From Afipia sp. (lineage in GTDB: Bacteria > Pseudomonadota > Alphaproteobacteria > Rhizobiales > Xanthobacteraceae): DNA of 64,000 nt. The stretch lies in the NCBI GenBank assembly GCA_024508675.1, contig JANINQ010000006.1, positions 186,001-250,000 on the forward strand. Direction: 5' to 3'. Below the pieces are notes generated by a model that was given only the letters and a program-made list of their open reading frames with translations, was not told where the DNA came from and ran no database searches. Positions 17,444 through 25,813 of this stretch are shown here, in pieces; the stretch's first letter is position 1; every line of letters begins with the position of its first letter. The position numbers were made by a program, and so were the translations under genes.

Positions 17444-19072
17444 ATGAGCGACATTACACTGAATTCGGGGCTAACAGACGGCCAGACGATTGAGCCGGCA
17501 TCGCGGCCCAATCTCGATAAGGGTTTTAACCCACTGACGATGATCCTTTTCTTTGGCATTCTGGCGGCGGGTGCAATCTTCGTTGCCTACAGCATTTACG
17601 TCGACATCGACGCCACCGGCACCAAGGTCACGACCTACCTTCCCTACATCCTGCTGTTCATCGCGCTCCTGATCGCGCTGGGCTTTGAATTCGTGAACGG
17701 CTTTCATGACACAGCGAACGCCGTTGCGACCGTCATCTATACCCATTCGCTGCCGGCCGAATTCGCCGTCATGTGGTCCGGCTTCTTTAACTTCCTCGGC
17801 GTTCTGCTCTCCAGCGGCGCGGTTGCGTTCGGCATCGTCTCGTTGCTGCCGGTCGAACTGATCCTGCAGGTCGGGAGCAGCGCCGGCTTCGCGATGGTCT
17901 TCGCACTTCTGATCGCGGCCATCGTCTGGAATCTCGGCACCTGGTACTTCGGCCTCCCCGCCTCCAGCTCGCACACACTGATCGGCTCGATCATCGGCGT
18001 CGGCGTTGCCAACGCGGTGATGCGCGGACGCGACGGCACCTCGGGCGTTGACTGGACCAAGGCTACCGAGATCGGCTACGCGCTGCTGCTGTCGCCGCTG
18101 TTCGGCTTCTGCATGGCCGCGCTCCTGCTGCTGGCGCTCAAGCTCGTGGTTCGCAATCGCGCGCTCTATGAAGCTCCGGAAGGCAACAAGCCGCCGCCAC
18201 TGTGGATTCGCGGCCTTCTGATCGCCACCTGCACCGGCGTCAGCTTCGCGCACGGATCGAACGACGGCCAGAAAGGCATGGGCCTCATCATGCTGATCCT
18301 GATCGGCACCGTGCCGACCGCTTACGCGCTGAACCGCGCACTGCCGGAATCGCAGGTGGTCAAATTCCAGCAGACCTCCGAAGCAGCAGCGAAGGTGATT
18401 GCCGCGAAGGGCGCCGGCCACAGCATCATCGGCGATCCGCGTCCCGCTGTGACCCAGTACGTTTCGCTGCACAAGATCAACGAAGGCACCTATCCTTCGC
18501 TGGCGGTTCTGGTGAAAGACGTCGGCGATCAGGTCCAGAAGTACGGCACGCTGAGCAAGGTCCCTGCCGAGGCGGTGGGCAACACCCGCAACGACATGTA
18601 CCTCACCTCCGAAGCGATCCGTTTCCTGATGAAGGACAAGGAAAACGATCTGAACAAGGAAGAGATCGCGACCCTCAACGCCTACAAGGGCTCGCTCGAC
18701 AGCGCGACGAAGTTCATCCCGACCTGGGTGAAGATCGCCGTCGCCATCGCGCTCGGCCTCGGCACCATGATCGGCTGGAAGCGGATCGTGATCACCGTCG
18801 GCGAAAAGATCGGCAAGACCCACCTGACCTACGCTCAGGGCGCGTCTGCCGAACTCGTCGCCGCAGGCACGATCGGCGCGGCCGATATTTTCGGCCTCCC
18901 CGTCTCGACAACTCACGTGCTGTCGTCCGGCGTTGCCGGCACAATGGCTGCCAACGGCTCGGGCCTGCAGATGGCCACCATCCGCAACCTGCTGATGGCC
19001 TGGGTGCTGACGCTGCCGGCAGCGATCTGCCTGTCGGCGGGTCTTTACGTCCTGTTCTCGCATCTGTTCTGA
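17444..19072 (+). CDS. Inorganic phosphate transporter, PiT family
   Basis: A 542-residue membrane symporter importing phosphate with a cation. The duplicated PiT signature is seen as GFHDTANAVAT (about residues 85-95) and HGSNDGQKGMG (about 268-278); each half ends in GLPASSSHTLIGS and GLPVSTTHVLSSG. Ten or so hydrophobic segments flank a central soluble stretch (about residues 300-425) that is longer than in small PiT proteins and matches the E. coli PitA-type size. Single gene, followed by two strong hairpins. PiT carriers often also carry metal-phosphate complexes; nothing here tests that. Confidence 0.92.
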   Translation: MSDITLNSGLTDGQTIEPASRPNLDKGFNPLTMILFFGILAAGAIFVAYSIYVDIDATGTKVTTYLPYILLFIALLIALGFEFVNGFHDTANAVATVIYTHSLPAEFAVMWSGFFNFLGVLLSSGAVAFGIVSLLPVELILQVGSSAGFAMVFALLIAAIVWNLGTWYFGLPASSSHTLIGSIIGVGVANAVMRGRDGTSGVDWTKATEIGYALLLSPLFGFCMAALLLLALKLVVRNRALYEAPEGNKPPPLWIRGLLIATCTGVSFAHGSNDGQKGMGLIMLILIGTVPTAYALNRALPESQVVKFQQTSEAAAKVIAAKGAGHSIIGDPRPAVTQYVSLHKINEGTYPSLAVLVKDVGDQVQKYGTLSKVPAEAVGNTRNDMYLTSEAIRFLMKDKENDLNKEEIATLNAYKGSLDSATKFIPTWVKIAVAIALGLGTMIGWKRIVITVGEKIGKTHLTYAQGASAELVAAGTIGAADIFGLPVSTTHVLSSGVAGTMAANGSGLQMATIRNLLMAWVLTLPAAICLSAGLYVLFSHLF

Positions 19073-19079
19073 TCGAACC

Positions 19080-19106
19080 GGAGGCTGCCAAGTGTTGGCG
19101 GCCTCC
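19080..19106. terminator. Hairpin after the phosphate transporter
   Basis: GGAGGC (19080) and GCCAA pair with TTGGC and GCCTCC (ending 19106) around a 3-base loop, with a single t/g mismatch. It lies 8 bp after the stop. No T run follows directly. Confidence 0.6.
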
Positions 19107-19122
19107 TCCGATCCGGCAAGAA

Positions 19123-19152
19123 AAACAGCCTGCACCATGGTGCGGGCTGTTT
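19123..19152. terminator. Bidirectional terminator between the phosphate transporter and the patatin gene
   Basis: AAACAGCCTGCACC (19123-19136) pairs with GGTGCGGGCTGTTT (19139-19152) with one mismatch. A run of A before and T after gives T-rich tails on both strands, suiting the convergent genes either side. Confidence 0.75.
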
Positions 19153-19188
19153 GCTTTGGATCGGCGGGGGGCGGACGGTTGATCCCGA

Positions 19189-20349
19189 TCAGTAATCTTT
19201 CTCGCGATGCACGTCGTGAACGAGAATGCCCATGCCGGCTTCCGGCATCGCCAGCCAGTCGCGGCGCTTCAGCGTGCGGCGGGTGTCTTCCAGACCGCTC
19301 AGCCAGTGCTCGCGCATCGAGGTCGCGGAAAACTCATGGTCCTTGGAATCGCCCTCATAGGCCTTTTGCTGATAGATCATCTGCAGGATGGTGATTTCCG
19401 GAAGATCCGCGAAGCGATCGCGCAGCGCGCGCTCATGGTCCGTCAGCTTTTCTTCCGGGACCTTCAGGAGAACCTTGTAGAAGTCCGTCTTCAACTGGTT
19501 CATGCGCTTGTAGACATCAGTGTTGTAGCGCGTCCGCGAGGAATACATAATGTCCTTGTGCCGGGCCATCACCTCCTGGATGTCGCGCGGCAACACACCC
19601 CGCGCATTGAACAGATCAACCTGAAAGACCAGAGAATTCATCTTGTCTTCCTGATCGAGCAGGTGCTGCAGCGGCGTGTTCGACACGATGCCGCCATCCC
19701 AGAAATGATCGGTGCCGATCTTCACCATCGGAAGCGCGGGCGGCAGCGCACCGCTGGCCATCACGTGCTCCGGCCCGATCACCTCCTTCTTGTTGTCGAA
19801 GTAGAGGAAGTTTCCGGTGAGAACATTCACAGCGCCGACGGCGAAATGCATCTTGCGGGAATTGATCAGATCGAAATCGACCAGTTCGTTCAGGGAATCG
19901 CGCAGCGGCGTGGTGTCGTAATAGCTCGTCGCCGTTCGAGCGCCGGCCGGGCTGAGCCATGGATTGAGATCGTGCGGCTTGAAAAATCCCGGCTGCCCCA
20001 TGGTGGTGGTGAGGAACGAACTCGTGAGATTGCGGGCTTTCCGGTAGACGTCGCCGTCCGGCGTATAGTGCCAGACCTTGCGGCTGGTGATGCGATCCCA
20101 GAACGTCCTCAGCCGCTCAAGGCGGCGCTCCGGCGGGTTGCCTGCAATAATCGCCGAATTGATCGCTCCGATCGATACGCCGCAAACCCAATCCGGCTCC
20201 ATGCCCTCCTCATGCAGCGCCTGATAGACGCCGGCCTGATAGGCCCCCAGCGCACCGCCGCCCTGCAGAACCAAAGCCACGCGATCGCAGCGCTCAGGCC
20301 GCCATTGATGAAAAGACGACGTATCCGAATTCGGTGTGCGCATATCCAT
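19189..20349 (-). CDS. Patatin-like phospholipase with C-terminal DUF3734
   Basis: A 386-residue serine hydrolase. The oxyanion loop GGGALGAY (30-37), nucleophile Ser59 in GVSIGA and Asp218 in WDGGIVSN give the patatin Ser-Asp dyad. The C-terminal third (KDIMYSSRTRYNTDVYKRMNQ split) fits DUF3734. I chose the ATG at 20349; one at 20367 adds six residues. It is divergent from 3-hydroxybutyrate dehydrogenase. Patatins release fatty acids from lipids, and some act on polyhydroxyalkanoate granules; the neighbour makes the latter worth testing but does not prove it. Confidence 0.87.
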   Translation of the reverse strand: MDMRTPNSDTSSFHQWRPERCDRVALVLQGGGALGAYQAGVYQALHEEGMEPDWVCGVSIGAINSAIIAGNPPERRLERLRTFWDRITSRKVWHYTPDGDVYRKARNLTSSFLTTTMGQPGFFKPHDLNPWLSPAGARTATSYYDTTPLRDSLNELVDFDLINSRKMHFAVGAVNVLTGNFLYFDNKKEVIGPEHVMASGALPPALPMVKIGTDHFWDGGIVSNTPLQHLLDQEDKMNSLVFQVDLFNARGVLPRDIQEVMARHKDIMYSSRTRYNTDVYKRMNQLKTDFYKVLLKVPEEKLTDHERALRDRFADLPEITILQMIYQQKAYEGDSKDHEFSATSMREHWLSGLEDTRRTLKRRDWLAMPEAGMGILVHDVHREKDY

Positions 20350-20624
20350 GATGAAACCCCAAGGCATCGGTTTGAATTTCGCGCGCAGAATTCAGCCGCG
20401 CCGTGACGCTGTCGTGACAGGGCAGCGTGTTTGATTGCGGGATTTGCTTCGGTAGTTATTGCCCGGCTTTATCGATTGATCACCGTCACCAGACTGAAGG
20501 AATTCCCTCACATCGGTGTCAAGGACCGCCGCTAGCTGTTGCCCGTTGCAAGTTCTTACCGCGCCTTAACCGTGCTGCCGGTGACGACCGCGGACCCGTT
20601 TCTGCAGTGGGATTGGTGATCAGC
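20350..20624. other. Divergent promoter region, patatin / bdhA
   Basis: About 275 bases without a gene, between two divergent starts. A longer open frame in phase with bdhA begins at 20427 but its extra 66 codons are unlike any dehydrogenase N terminus. I saw no strong dyad. Confidence 0.45.
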
Positions 20625-21407
20625 ATGCTGTCCGGAAAATCCGCCATTGTGACCGGCTCCACCAGCGGCATCGGACTTGGCATTGCCCGCGGCCTTGCGG
20701 CCAGCGGCGCCAACATCATGCTCAACGGCTTTGGCGACCCCGGCGAAATCGAGGCCATTCGTCAGAACATCGCCGGCGAACACAACATCAAGGTGCTGTT
20801 CAGCCCGGCGAACATGACAGCCCCCGAAGAGATCGGGAAGATGATCACCCTTGCGGAAGAAGAGTTCGGCACTGTCGACATCGTGGTCAACAATGCCGGC
20901 ATTCAGCATATCGCGCCGGTTGAGGAGTTTCCCGTCGAGAAGTGGGATGCGATCCTGGCGATCAACCTCTCTAGCGCATTTCACACCACCCGCCTCGCGG
21001 TGCCTGCCATGAAGAAGCAGTCATGGGGCCGCATTGTGAACATCGCCTCGGCGCATGCGCTGGTCGCTTCGCCTTTCAAGTCGGCCTATGTCGCCGCCAA
21101 GCACGGCATCGCAGGCCTGACCAAGACCGTCGCACTCGAGGTTGCCGAGCATGGCATCACGGTAAATGCGGTCTGTCCTGGGTATGTCATGACTCCGCTG
21201 GTCGAGAAGCAGATTCCCGAACAGGCGAAAGCGCGGGGGATCACCGAACAGCAGGTCATTTCCGACGTTCTGCTTGCGGCGCAGCCGACCAAGCGTTTCG
21301 TCACCGTGGAAGAGCTGTCCGCGCTGGTGACCTTCCTCTGCACCGACAATGCGAAATCGATCACCGGCACCACGCTGCCCGTCGATGGCGGCTGGACCGC
21401 GCACTGA
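20625..21407 (+). CDS. bdhA: 3-hydroxybutyrate dehydrogenase
   Basis: A 260-residue short-chain dehydrogenase, the exact usual size of D-3-hydroxybutyrate dehydrogenase, which interconverts 3-hydroxybutyrate and acetoacetate with NAD. The cofactor motif is TGSTSGIG (10-17), NNAG at 89-92, and the catalytic set Ser142, Tyr155 and Lys159 (YVAAK). PGYVMTPLVEKQIP after the active site is typical of this subfamily. Start chosen at the ATG of MLSGKSAIVTG. Its stop is 13 bp before acetoacetate decarboxylase, so the two form an operon that can convert 3-hydroxybutyrate to acetone and CO2. Confidence 0.88.
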   Translation: MLSGKSAIVTGSTSGIGLGIARGLAASGANIMLNGFGDPGEIEAIRQNIAGEHNIKVLFSPANMTAPEEIGKMITLAEEEFGTVDIVVNNAGIQHIAPVEEFPVEKWDAILAINLSSAFHTTRLAVPAMKKQSWGRIVNIASAHALVASPFKSAYVAAKHGIAGLTKTVALEVAEHGITVNAVCPGYVMTPLVEKQIPEQAKARGITEQQVISDVLLAAQPTKRFVTVEELSALVTFLCTDNAKSITGTTLPVDGGWTAH

Positions 21408-21420
21408 AAGGAAATCCCAT

Positions 21421-22194
21421 ATGCGCAAGGCAGATGTTCTGAGACTTCCTTCGATGCCCGCCGCCGGGCCGAGCTATCCCGCCGGTCCCTATCGCTTCAT
21501 CGACCGCGAATTTCTTGTCATCACTTACGAGACCGATCCCGATCTGATCCGTGCCGGACTTCCCGAACCGCTGGAGCCGATCGATACGCCGATTGTCCAT
21601 TATGAATGGATCAAGATGCCGGATTCATCGGGCTTCGGCAGCTATACCGAGTCGGGCCTCGTCATCCCTGCGCGCCTGAACGGCGAAGAAGTCAACTTCG
21701 TCTCGCAGATGTATCTCGACGATGATCCGCCGATCGCCGCCGGCCGCGAGATCTGGGGCTTTCCGAAGAAGTATGCCCATCCCAAGCTCGAAGTGGTGAA
21801 GGATACGCTCACCGGCACGCTGGAGTATTCCGGCCAGCAGGTTGCCATGGGCACCATGGGCTACAAGCACGAGTCGATGGCCGGCAACGGCGAGATCACC
21901 CGCGCCACGCTTTCCAAGACCCAGATCAATCTCAAGCTGATCCCCGGCGTCGATGGCCGTGCCGAAGTCTGCCAGCTCGTTGCGATCAACCTGACCGACA
22001 TCAACGTGAAAGGCTCGTGGATCGGACCGGGACGTTTGCACCTGATCCCGCATGTCAACGCGCCAGTGGCCGATTTCCCGGTCAGGCGTGTGATCGGCGC
22101 GCATCATTTCCTGGCCGACCTGACGCTGCCTTATGGCCGTGTGGTCTACGACTACAACAAGCAGGACGACAATCTCGCAGAAGCGGCGGAATAG
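21421..22194 (+). CDS. adc: Acetoacetate decarboxylase
   Basis: A 257-residue decarboxylase. The active-site segment EIWGFPKKYAHP holds adjacent Lys116 and Lys117, matching the Schiff-base lysine and its neighbouring pKa-lowering lysine of the clostridial enzyme (115/116). The start at 21421 follows AAAGGAAATCC. Length is normal. Together with bdhA upstream it would drain acetoacetate to acetone; related proteins of this superfamily have other substrates, but retention of both lysines supports true decarboxylase chemistry. Confidence 0.85.
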   Translation: MRKADVLRLPSMPAAGPSYPAGPYRFIDREFLVITYETDPDLIRAGLPEPLEPIDTPIVHYEWIKMPDSSGFGSYTESGLVIPARLNGEEVNFVSQMYLDDDPPIAAGREIWGFPKKYAHPKLEVVKDTLTGTLEYSGQQVAMGTMGYKHESMAGNGEITRATLSKTQINLKLIPGVDGRAEVCQLVAINLTDINVKGSWIGPGRLHLIPHVNAPVADFPVRRVIGAHHFLADLTLPYGRVVYDYNKQDDNLAEAAE

Positions 22195-22305
22195 AACGGC
22201 GCTGACACGCGCCTGTAACAAACCTGCCGTCATATCGGATCGGTATCAGGGTGGCCCGGCTTTCGGGACACGCGGAAGCGTTGTGGGCTTTGGTTGGGGC
22301 GTATC

Positions 22306-23340
22306 GTGCAAGCAGAAGCATTGACGACCGAGGATCTCGCAGCCGGACGTTCATCGCTTCCGGCGCAAATTCCGGGTCTGGTCTGGGCATTCCGGATTCA
22401 TGCCAATGGAAATGCCGAAACCCTGAATGTCGATGGTCCGATCGACCTGCGCGGCGACGGATTGCTCTGGCTGCACTTCAACCTCGGCGATCTGCGCGCC
22501 GATCAATGGCTCGCATCGACCGACCTCGACATCCCGGAGGCAGGCAAGACGCTGCTGTTGTCGCGCGACAATTTCCAGCAGATTCACGCCGCCGATGACA
22601 GCATCTATGGCGTGTTCTCCGATCTGGTGCGCGCGATCGACCGGGTCACGGAAGAAACCGGCTATCTTCATTTTGTGATGACGGAGCGGCTGCTGCTCAG
22701 CGGCCGCCATCATGCGCTGTGCGCCGTCGATGCGACACGGCGGGTTCTCGAAAGCGGCCAGCAGCGGATCGGAAGCGCGGCCGTCCTGCTGGAAACCATC
22801 GTCGAACACGTCGCGGAAACTATGGAGCGCCTAGCGGAAAGCGTGGGCCAGCGGCTCGACACGATCGAGGAAAAGATTTTGTCCGACGACTCGGCTGATC
22901 TGCGCCGGGAATTGGGACGGCTGCGCCGCACATGCGTGCGCCTGCATCGTCAATTGTCCGGCCTTCTCCTGATGTTCCGCCGCCTCGACCAGCAGGGGCC
23001 GGAGATTCTCAAGCCCGCGCTGCGGCTGCGGGCCGGAAAGCTCGCGCAGCGGCTGGACGCGCTCGATCATATTGTTGTCGAAATGCGCGAGCGCAGCCGA
23101 CTGCTTCAGGAAGAACTGCATCTCAAGATCGAGGAGCAGACCAACAAAAGCATTCATCTGCTTTCGGTGCTGACGGCATTGCTGCTCCCTCCGACGCTGG
23201 TAACCGGCATCTTCGGCATGAACACCAAGGGATTGCCGCTGACGGATGTGGAAACCGGCTTCCTGACCGCCAGCGTCCTCATCATATCTTCTTCCGCGCT
23301 CGCATACTTCATCATGAAGCGCCTCGGCATCTTGAGATAG
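22306..23340 (+). CDS. CorA/ZntB-family divalent metal transporter
   Basis: A 344-residue channel-type transporter: large soluble N-terminal domain, long helical stretch (about residues 150-285, ERLAESVGQRLDTIEEKIL), then two membrane helices at the C terminus with the pore motif GMN in IFGMNTKGLPL. The lack of the MPEL-type loop and the shape of the N-terminal domain favour ZntB (zinc efflux or uptake) over CorA (Mg). Start: GTG at 22306 is preferred over a TTG four codons earlier, but neither has a strong ribosome site. Followed 12 bp later by the porin gene. Confidence 0.82.
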   Translation: MQAEALTTEDLAAGRSSLPAQIPGLVWAFRIHANGNAETLNVDGPIDLRGDGLLWLHFNLGDLRADQWLASTDLDIPEAGKTLLLSRDNFQQIHAADDSIYGVFSDLVRAIDRVTEETGYLHFVMTERLLLSGRHHALCAVDATRRVLESGQQRIGSAAVLLETIVEHVAETMERLAESVGQRLDTIEEKILSDDSADLRRELGRLRRTCVRLHRQLSGLLLMFRRLDQQGPEILKPALRLRAGKLAQRLDALDHIVVEMRERSRLLQEELHLKIEEQTNKSIHLLSVLTALLLPPTLVTGIFGMNTKGLPLTDVETGFLTASVLIISSSALAYFIMKRLGILR

Positions 23341-23352
23341 TTCAGGCCTGCC

Positions 23353-24714
23353 GTGCGACATCCTTGCAAATTTCTGCGGATCATCGCGGCGGCGGGCATC
23401 ATATGCGCCCCGCCGCTGCACGCGGCATGGGCGGCCGACCCGAAACCCGTGCCGGATAAATCCGTCAGCAAAAGTCCGCGCGAAATCCTCGCGGACTGGG
23501 GCGTTCAGTTCAATGCCACCTACATTTCCGAAGTGTTCGGCAATGCCACGGGCGGCATGCGGCGCGGCACGATCTATACCGGCCGCCTCGATCTCGGCAC
23601 GGACATCGATCTTGAGAAACTCACCGGCTGGACCGGCGCAAAGTTTCACGCCAACATGTTTCAGATTCACGGCCAGGGACTGTCGCGCGACTATATCGGC
23701 AACCTGATGCTGGTCAGCGGCGTTGAAGCGCTGTCCGCCACCCGGCTTTACGAACTGTGGATCGAACAATCCCTGTTCAACGGCGCGCTGCTGGTGCGTG
23801 TCGGACAACAGGCATCGGACATCGAGTTCATCGACAGCAAGTACGACGACATCTTCACCAATTCGGCGCTCGGCTGGCCCGGCATCACCGGCATCAATCT
23901 GTTGAGTGGCGGCCCCTCACCGCCGCTGGCCGTGCCGGGCATCCGCCTGAAGGCGCAGCTCGCTGACAATATCACCGCCTATGCCGCGATCTTCGACGGC
24001 GACGCGGCACCACCGAACCGGCTGGTCGATCCGCAAATCGCGAATCCGCATGGTCTTCTGTTTCGCGTGAACGATCCGGCCTGGATGATCGGCCAGCTCA
24101 AGTACGGATTCGCTCTCGGTGAAAGCAAGTTACCCGGCACATTGACGGGCGGCATGTGGAAGCATCTCGGCGACTTCAACGACATGCGCTATGCGTCGAA
24201 CAATCTCCCGCTGGCCGACTCGGCAAGTTCGGGCGATCCGCTGAAGCGGCACGGCAATCAGGGCATTTTTGGTGTCTATGAGCAGATGCTCGCGCGCGCG
24301 CGGCCAGATTCCGACAAGGGGGTGGGATTTTTCGTCCGCACATCCATCAGCCCGTCGGACCGCAATCTGATCAGCTTCTATATCGACGGCGGATTCCAGT
24401 TCACCGGCTTCAGCGAAACGCGCCCCAACGACAAGTTCGGCATCGCGATGACCTATGCGCGCATCTCCGATGTCGCGCGGTCCTCGGATCGCAATGTGCA
24501 GACGTTGACCGGAACGCCATATCCGGTGCGTGATTTTGAAGCCGTCTTCGAGATGACATATGCGGCGGAAATTCAGACCGGCTGGACCGTGCAGCCGGTG
24601 TTCCAATATGTCTTTCATCCCGGCGGCGGCGTTGTCGACCCCAACGACACAACCCAGACCCGCCGCATCAAGGACGCCGCCGTATTCGGCGTGCGCAGCA
24701 CCTTCAATTACTAA
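23353..24714 (+). CDS. Carbohydrate-selective porin, OprB-like
   Basis: A 453-residue outer-membrane protein starting at a GTG. The signal peptide (RIIAAAGIICAPPLHAAWA) is cleaved near residue 28. The mature protein has alternating aromatic beta strands and ends in Phe-Asn-Tyr, consistent with a C-terminal outer-membrane sorting strand. Blocks such as FRVNDPAWMIGQLKYGF and the QASDIEFIDSKYDDIFTNS region (split) match the OprB family. It probably passes sugars or other small solutes. Its end is 12 bp from the convergent acyl-CoA dehydrogenase. Confidence 0.85.
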   Translation: MRHPCKFLRIIAAAGIICAPPLHAAWAADPKPVPDKSVSKSPREILADWGVQFNATYISEVFGNATGGMRRGTIYTGRLDLGTDIDLEKLTGWTGAKFHANMFQIHGQGLSRDYIGNLMLVSGVEALSATRLYELWIEQSLFNGALLVRVGQQASDIEFIDSKYDDIFTNSALGWPGITGINLLSGGPSPPLAVPGIRLKAQLADNITAYAAIFDGDAAPPNRLVDPQIANPHGLLFRVNDPAWMIGQLKYGFALGESKLPGTLTGGMWKHLGDFNDMRYASNNLPLADSASSGDPLKRHGNQGIFGVYEQMLARARPDSDKGVGFFVRTSISPSDRNLISFYIDGGFQFTGFSETRPNDKFGIAMTYARISDVARSSDRNVQTLTGTPYPVRDFEAVFEMTYAAEIQTGWTVQPVFQYVFHPGGGVVDPNDTTQTRRIKDAAVFGVRSTFNY

Positions 24715-24726
24715 GCGGACCGGCGA

Positions 24727-25812
24727 TCAAACAGTCTGGCGCGAATAGCTTTCCGCGCACGCATCTTCGTCGCCAAACAGCAAAGGCAACGTCAGCAGCC
24801 GGCGGAAGTACCCACCAACCGGCGTTTCGTTGGCCATGCCGATGCCGCCATGAAGTTGCACGCTGTCCTGCGACACCTTCAGGGCAGCACGCGCCACAGT
24901 GAAATGCGTCGCCATCACGGCCTGCCTGCGGCCCGACGCATCGTCTTCCTCGATCAGACCTGCGGCGCATTCGACCACCGAGCGCGCTTCCGTCAGCGCC
25001 ATGTCCATATCGACCAGCCGGTGACGCAGCACCTGAAATGCCGACAGCGGCTCGCCAAACTGGTGGCGGACCTTGAGATAATCCCCGGTCATATCGACCA
25101 GCATCGACATCGCGCCCAGTGCCTCGGCGCAATGCATGGCGACGAGAATGTCCCTACCCCATGCGATCAGCCGTGCGGCTTCCGGACCGCGCGCAAGTTC
25201 AAAGTCCGGCTTCAGCGCAACGCTGTTCAGGCGCAGCGTCGCGTAGGACGCATCATCAATTCCGATTACCGACTGCTCAATCGCAACATCCGATTTCGGC
25301 ACCAGGGCGAGCACCGGCGCGCCATCATTCTCCGCCGCAGCGAGAAGAACGAAGTCCGCTTCCGCCCCGAAGGGCACAAGGCGGGCAACGCCATTCAGCT
25401 TGCCGCTTGCCAGAGTGACCGCATCGCCGCCGTTCTGCGAGATATCCGGAATGTTGACGGCAACGATGACGGAGCCGGCGCCAAGGTCTTCGCGAAGCCG
25501 GGCAAATCGTTCGGCTCCCCGCGCGCGGCCAAGCAACGATGTCGCCGCAACAGCAGAGGAAATGAACGGTGACACCGCACCGCTGCGGCCGAGCCGCTCG
25601 GCCAACAGCGCCAGCGCCCGCGTATCCTGCAAACCGCCTTCGCTTTCGGGCGATGCCGCGGAAAGAATTCCCGCCTGCGCAAGCTGCTGCCAGAGCGGCC
25701 GCCAGCCGTCCCGCGTCAGGGCCTGATCACTCAGAAGCTGATCGAGAGCATCGGTGAGAAGGCTGTGCTCCTGCTTCGGAACGAAGATGAGGTTGGCAGC
25801 GTCTGACATCAT
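24727..25812 (-). CDS. Acyl-CoA dehydrogenase-like subunit (small partner)
   Basis: A 361-residue acyl-CoA dehydrogenase homologue, shorter and more divergent than its neighbour. The C-terminal QLHGGIGMANETPVGGYFRR block is kept, but the flavin/substrate-loop motif and any YEGT-type catalytic glutamate are not visible. It starts one base after the stop of the larger dehydrogenase at 25814. Adjacent large/small pairs of this kind form alpha2-beta2 enzymes in steroid side-chain degradation (FadE28-FadE29 type), and the same arrangement is inferred here. Start could be either ATG of the MM pair (25812 or 25809). Confidence 0.8.
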   Translation of the reverse strand: MMSDAANLIFVPKQEHSLLTDALDQLLSDQALTRDGWRPLWQQLAQAGILSAASPESEGGLQDTRALALLAERLGRSGAVSPFISSAVAATSLLGRARGAERFARLREDLGAGSVIVAVNIPDISQNGGDAVTLASGKLNGVARLVPFGAEADFVLLAAAENDGAPVLALVPKSDVAIEQSVIGIDDASYATLRLNSVALKPDFELARGPEAARLIAWGRDILVAMHCAEALGAMSMLVDMTGDYLKVRHQFGEPLSAFQVLRHRLVDMDMALTEARSVVECAAGLIEEDDASGRRQAVMATHFTVARAALKVSQDSVQLHGGIGMANETPVGGYFRRLLTLPLLFGDEDACAESYSRQTV

Positions 25813-25813
25813 G

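Noticed and set aside
17471-19138. A 555-codon open frame on the minus strand inside the phosphate transporter
   Set aside because: Shadow of the transporter gene; sequence is low-complexity Arg/Asp/Gln with no domain.
20427-20624. N-terminal extension of bdhA by 66 codons
   Set aside because: No dehydrogenase character; the enzyme from 20625 is exactly full length.
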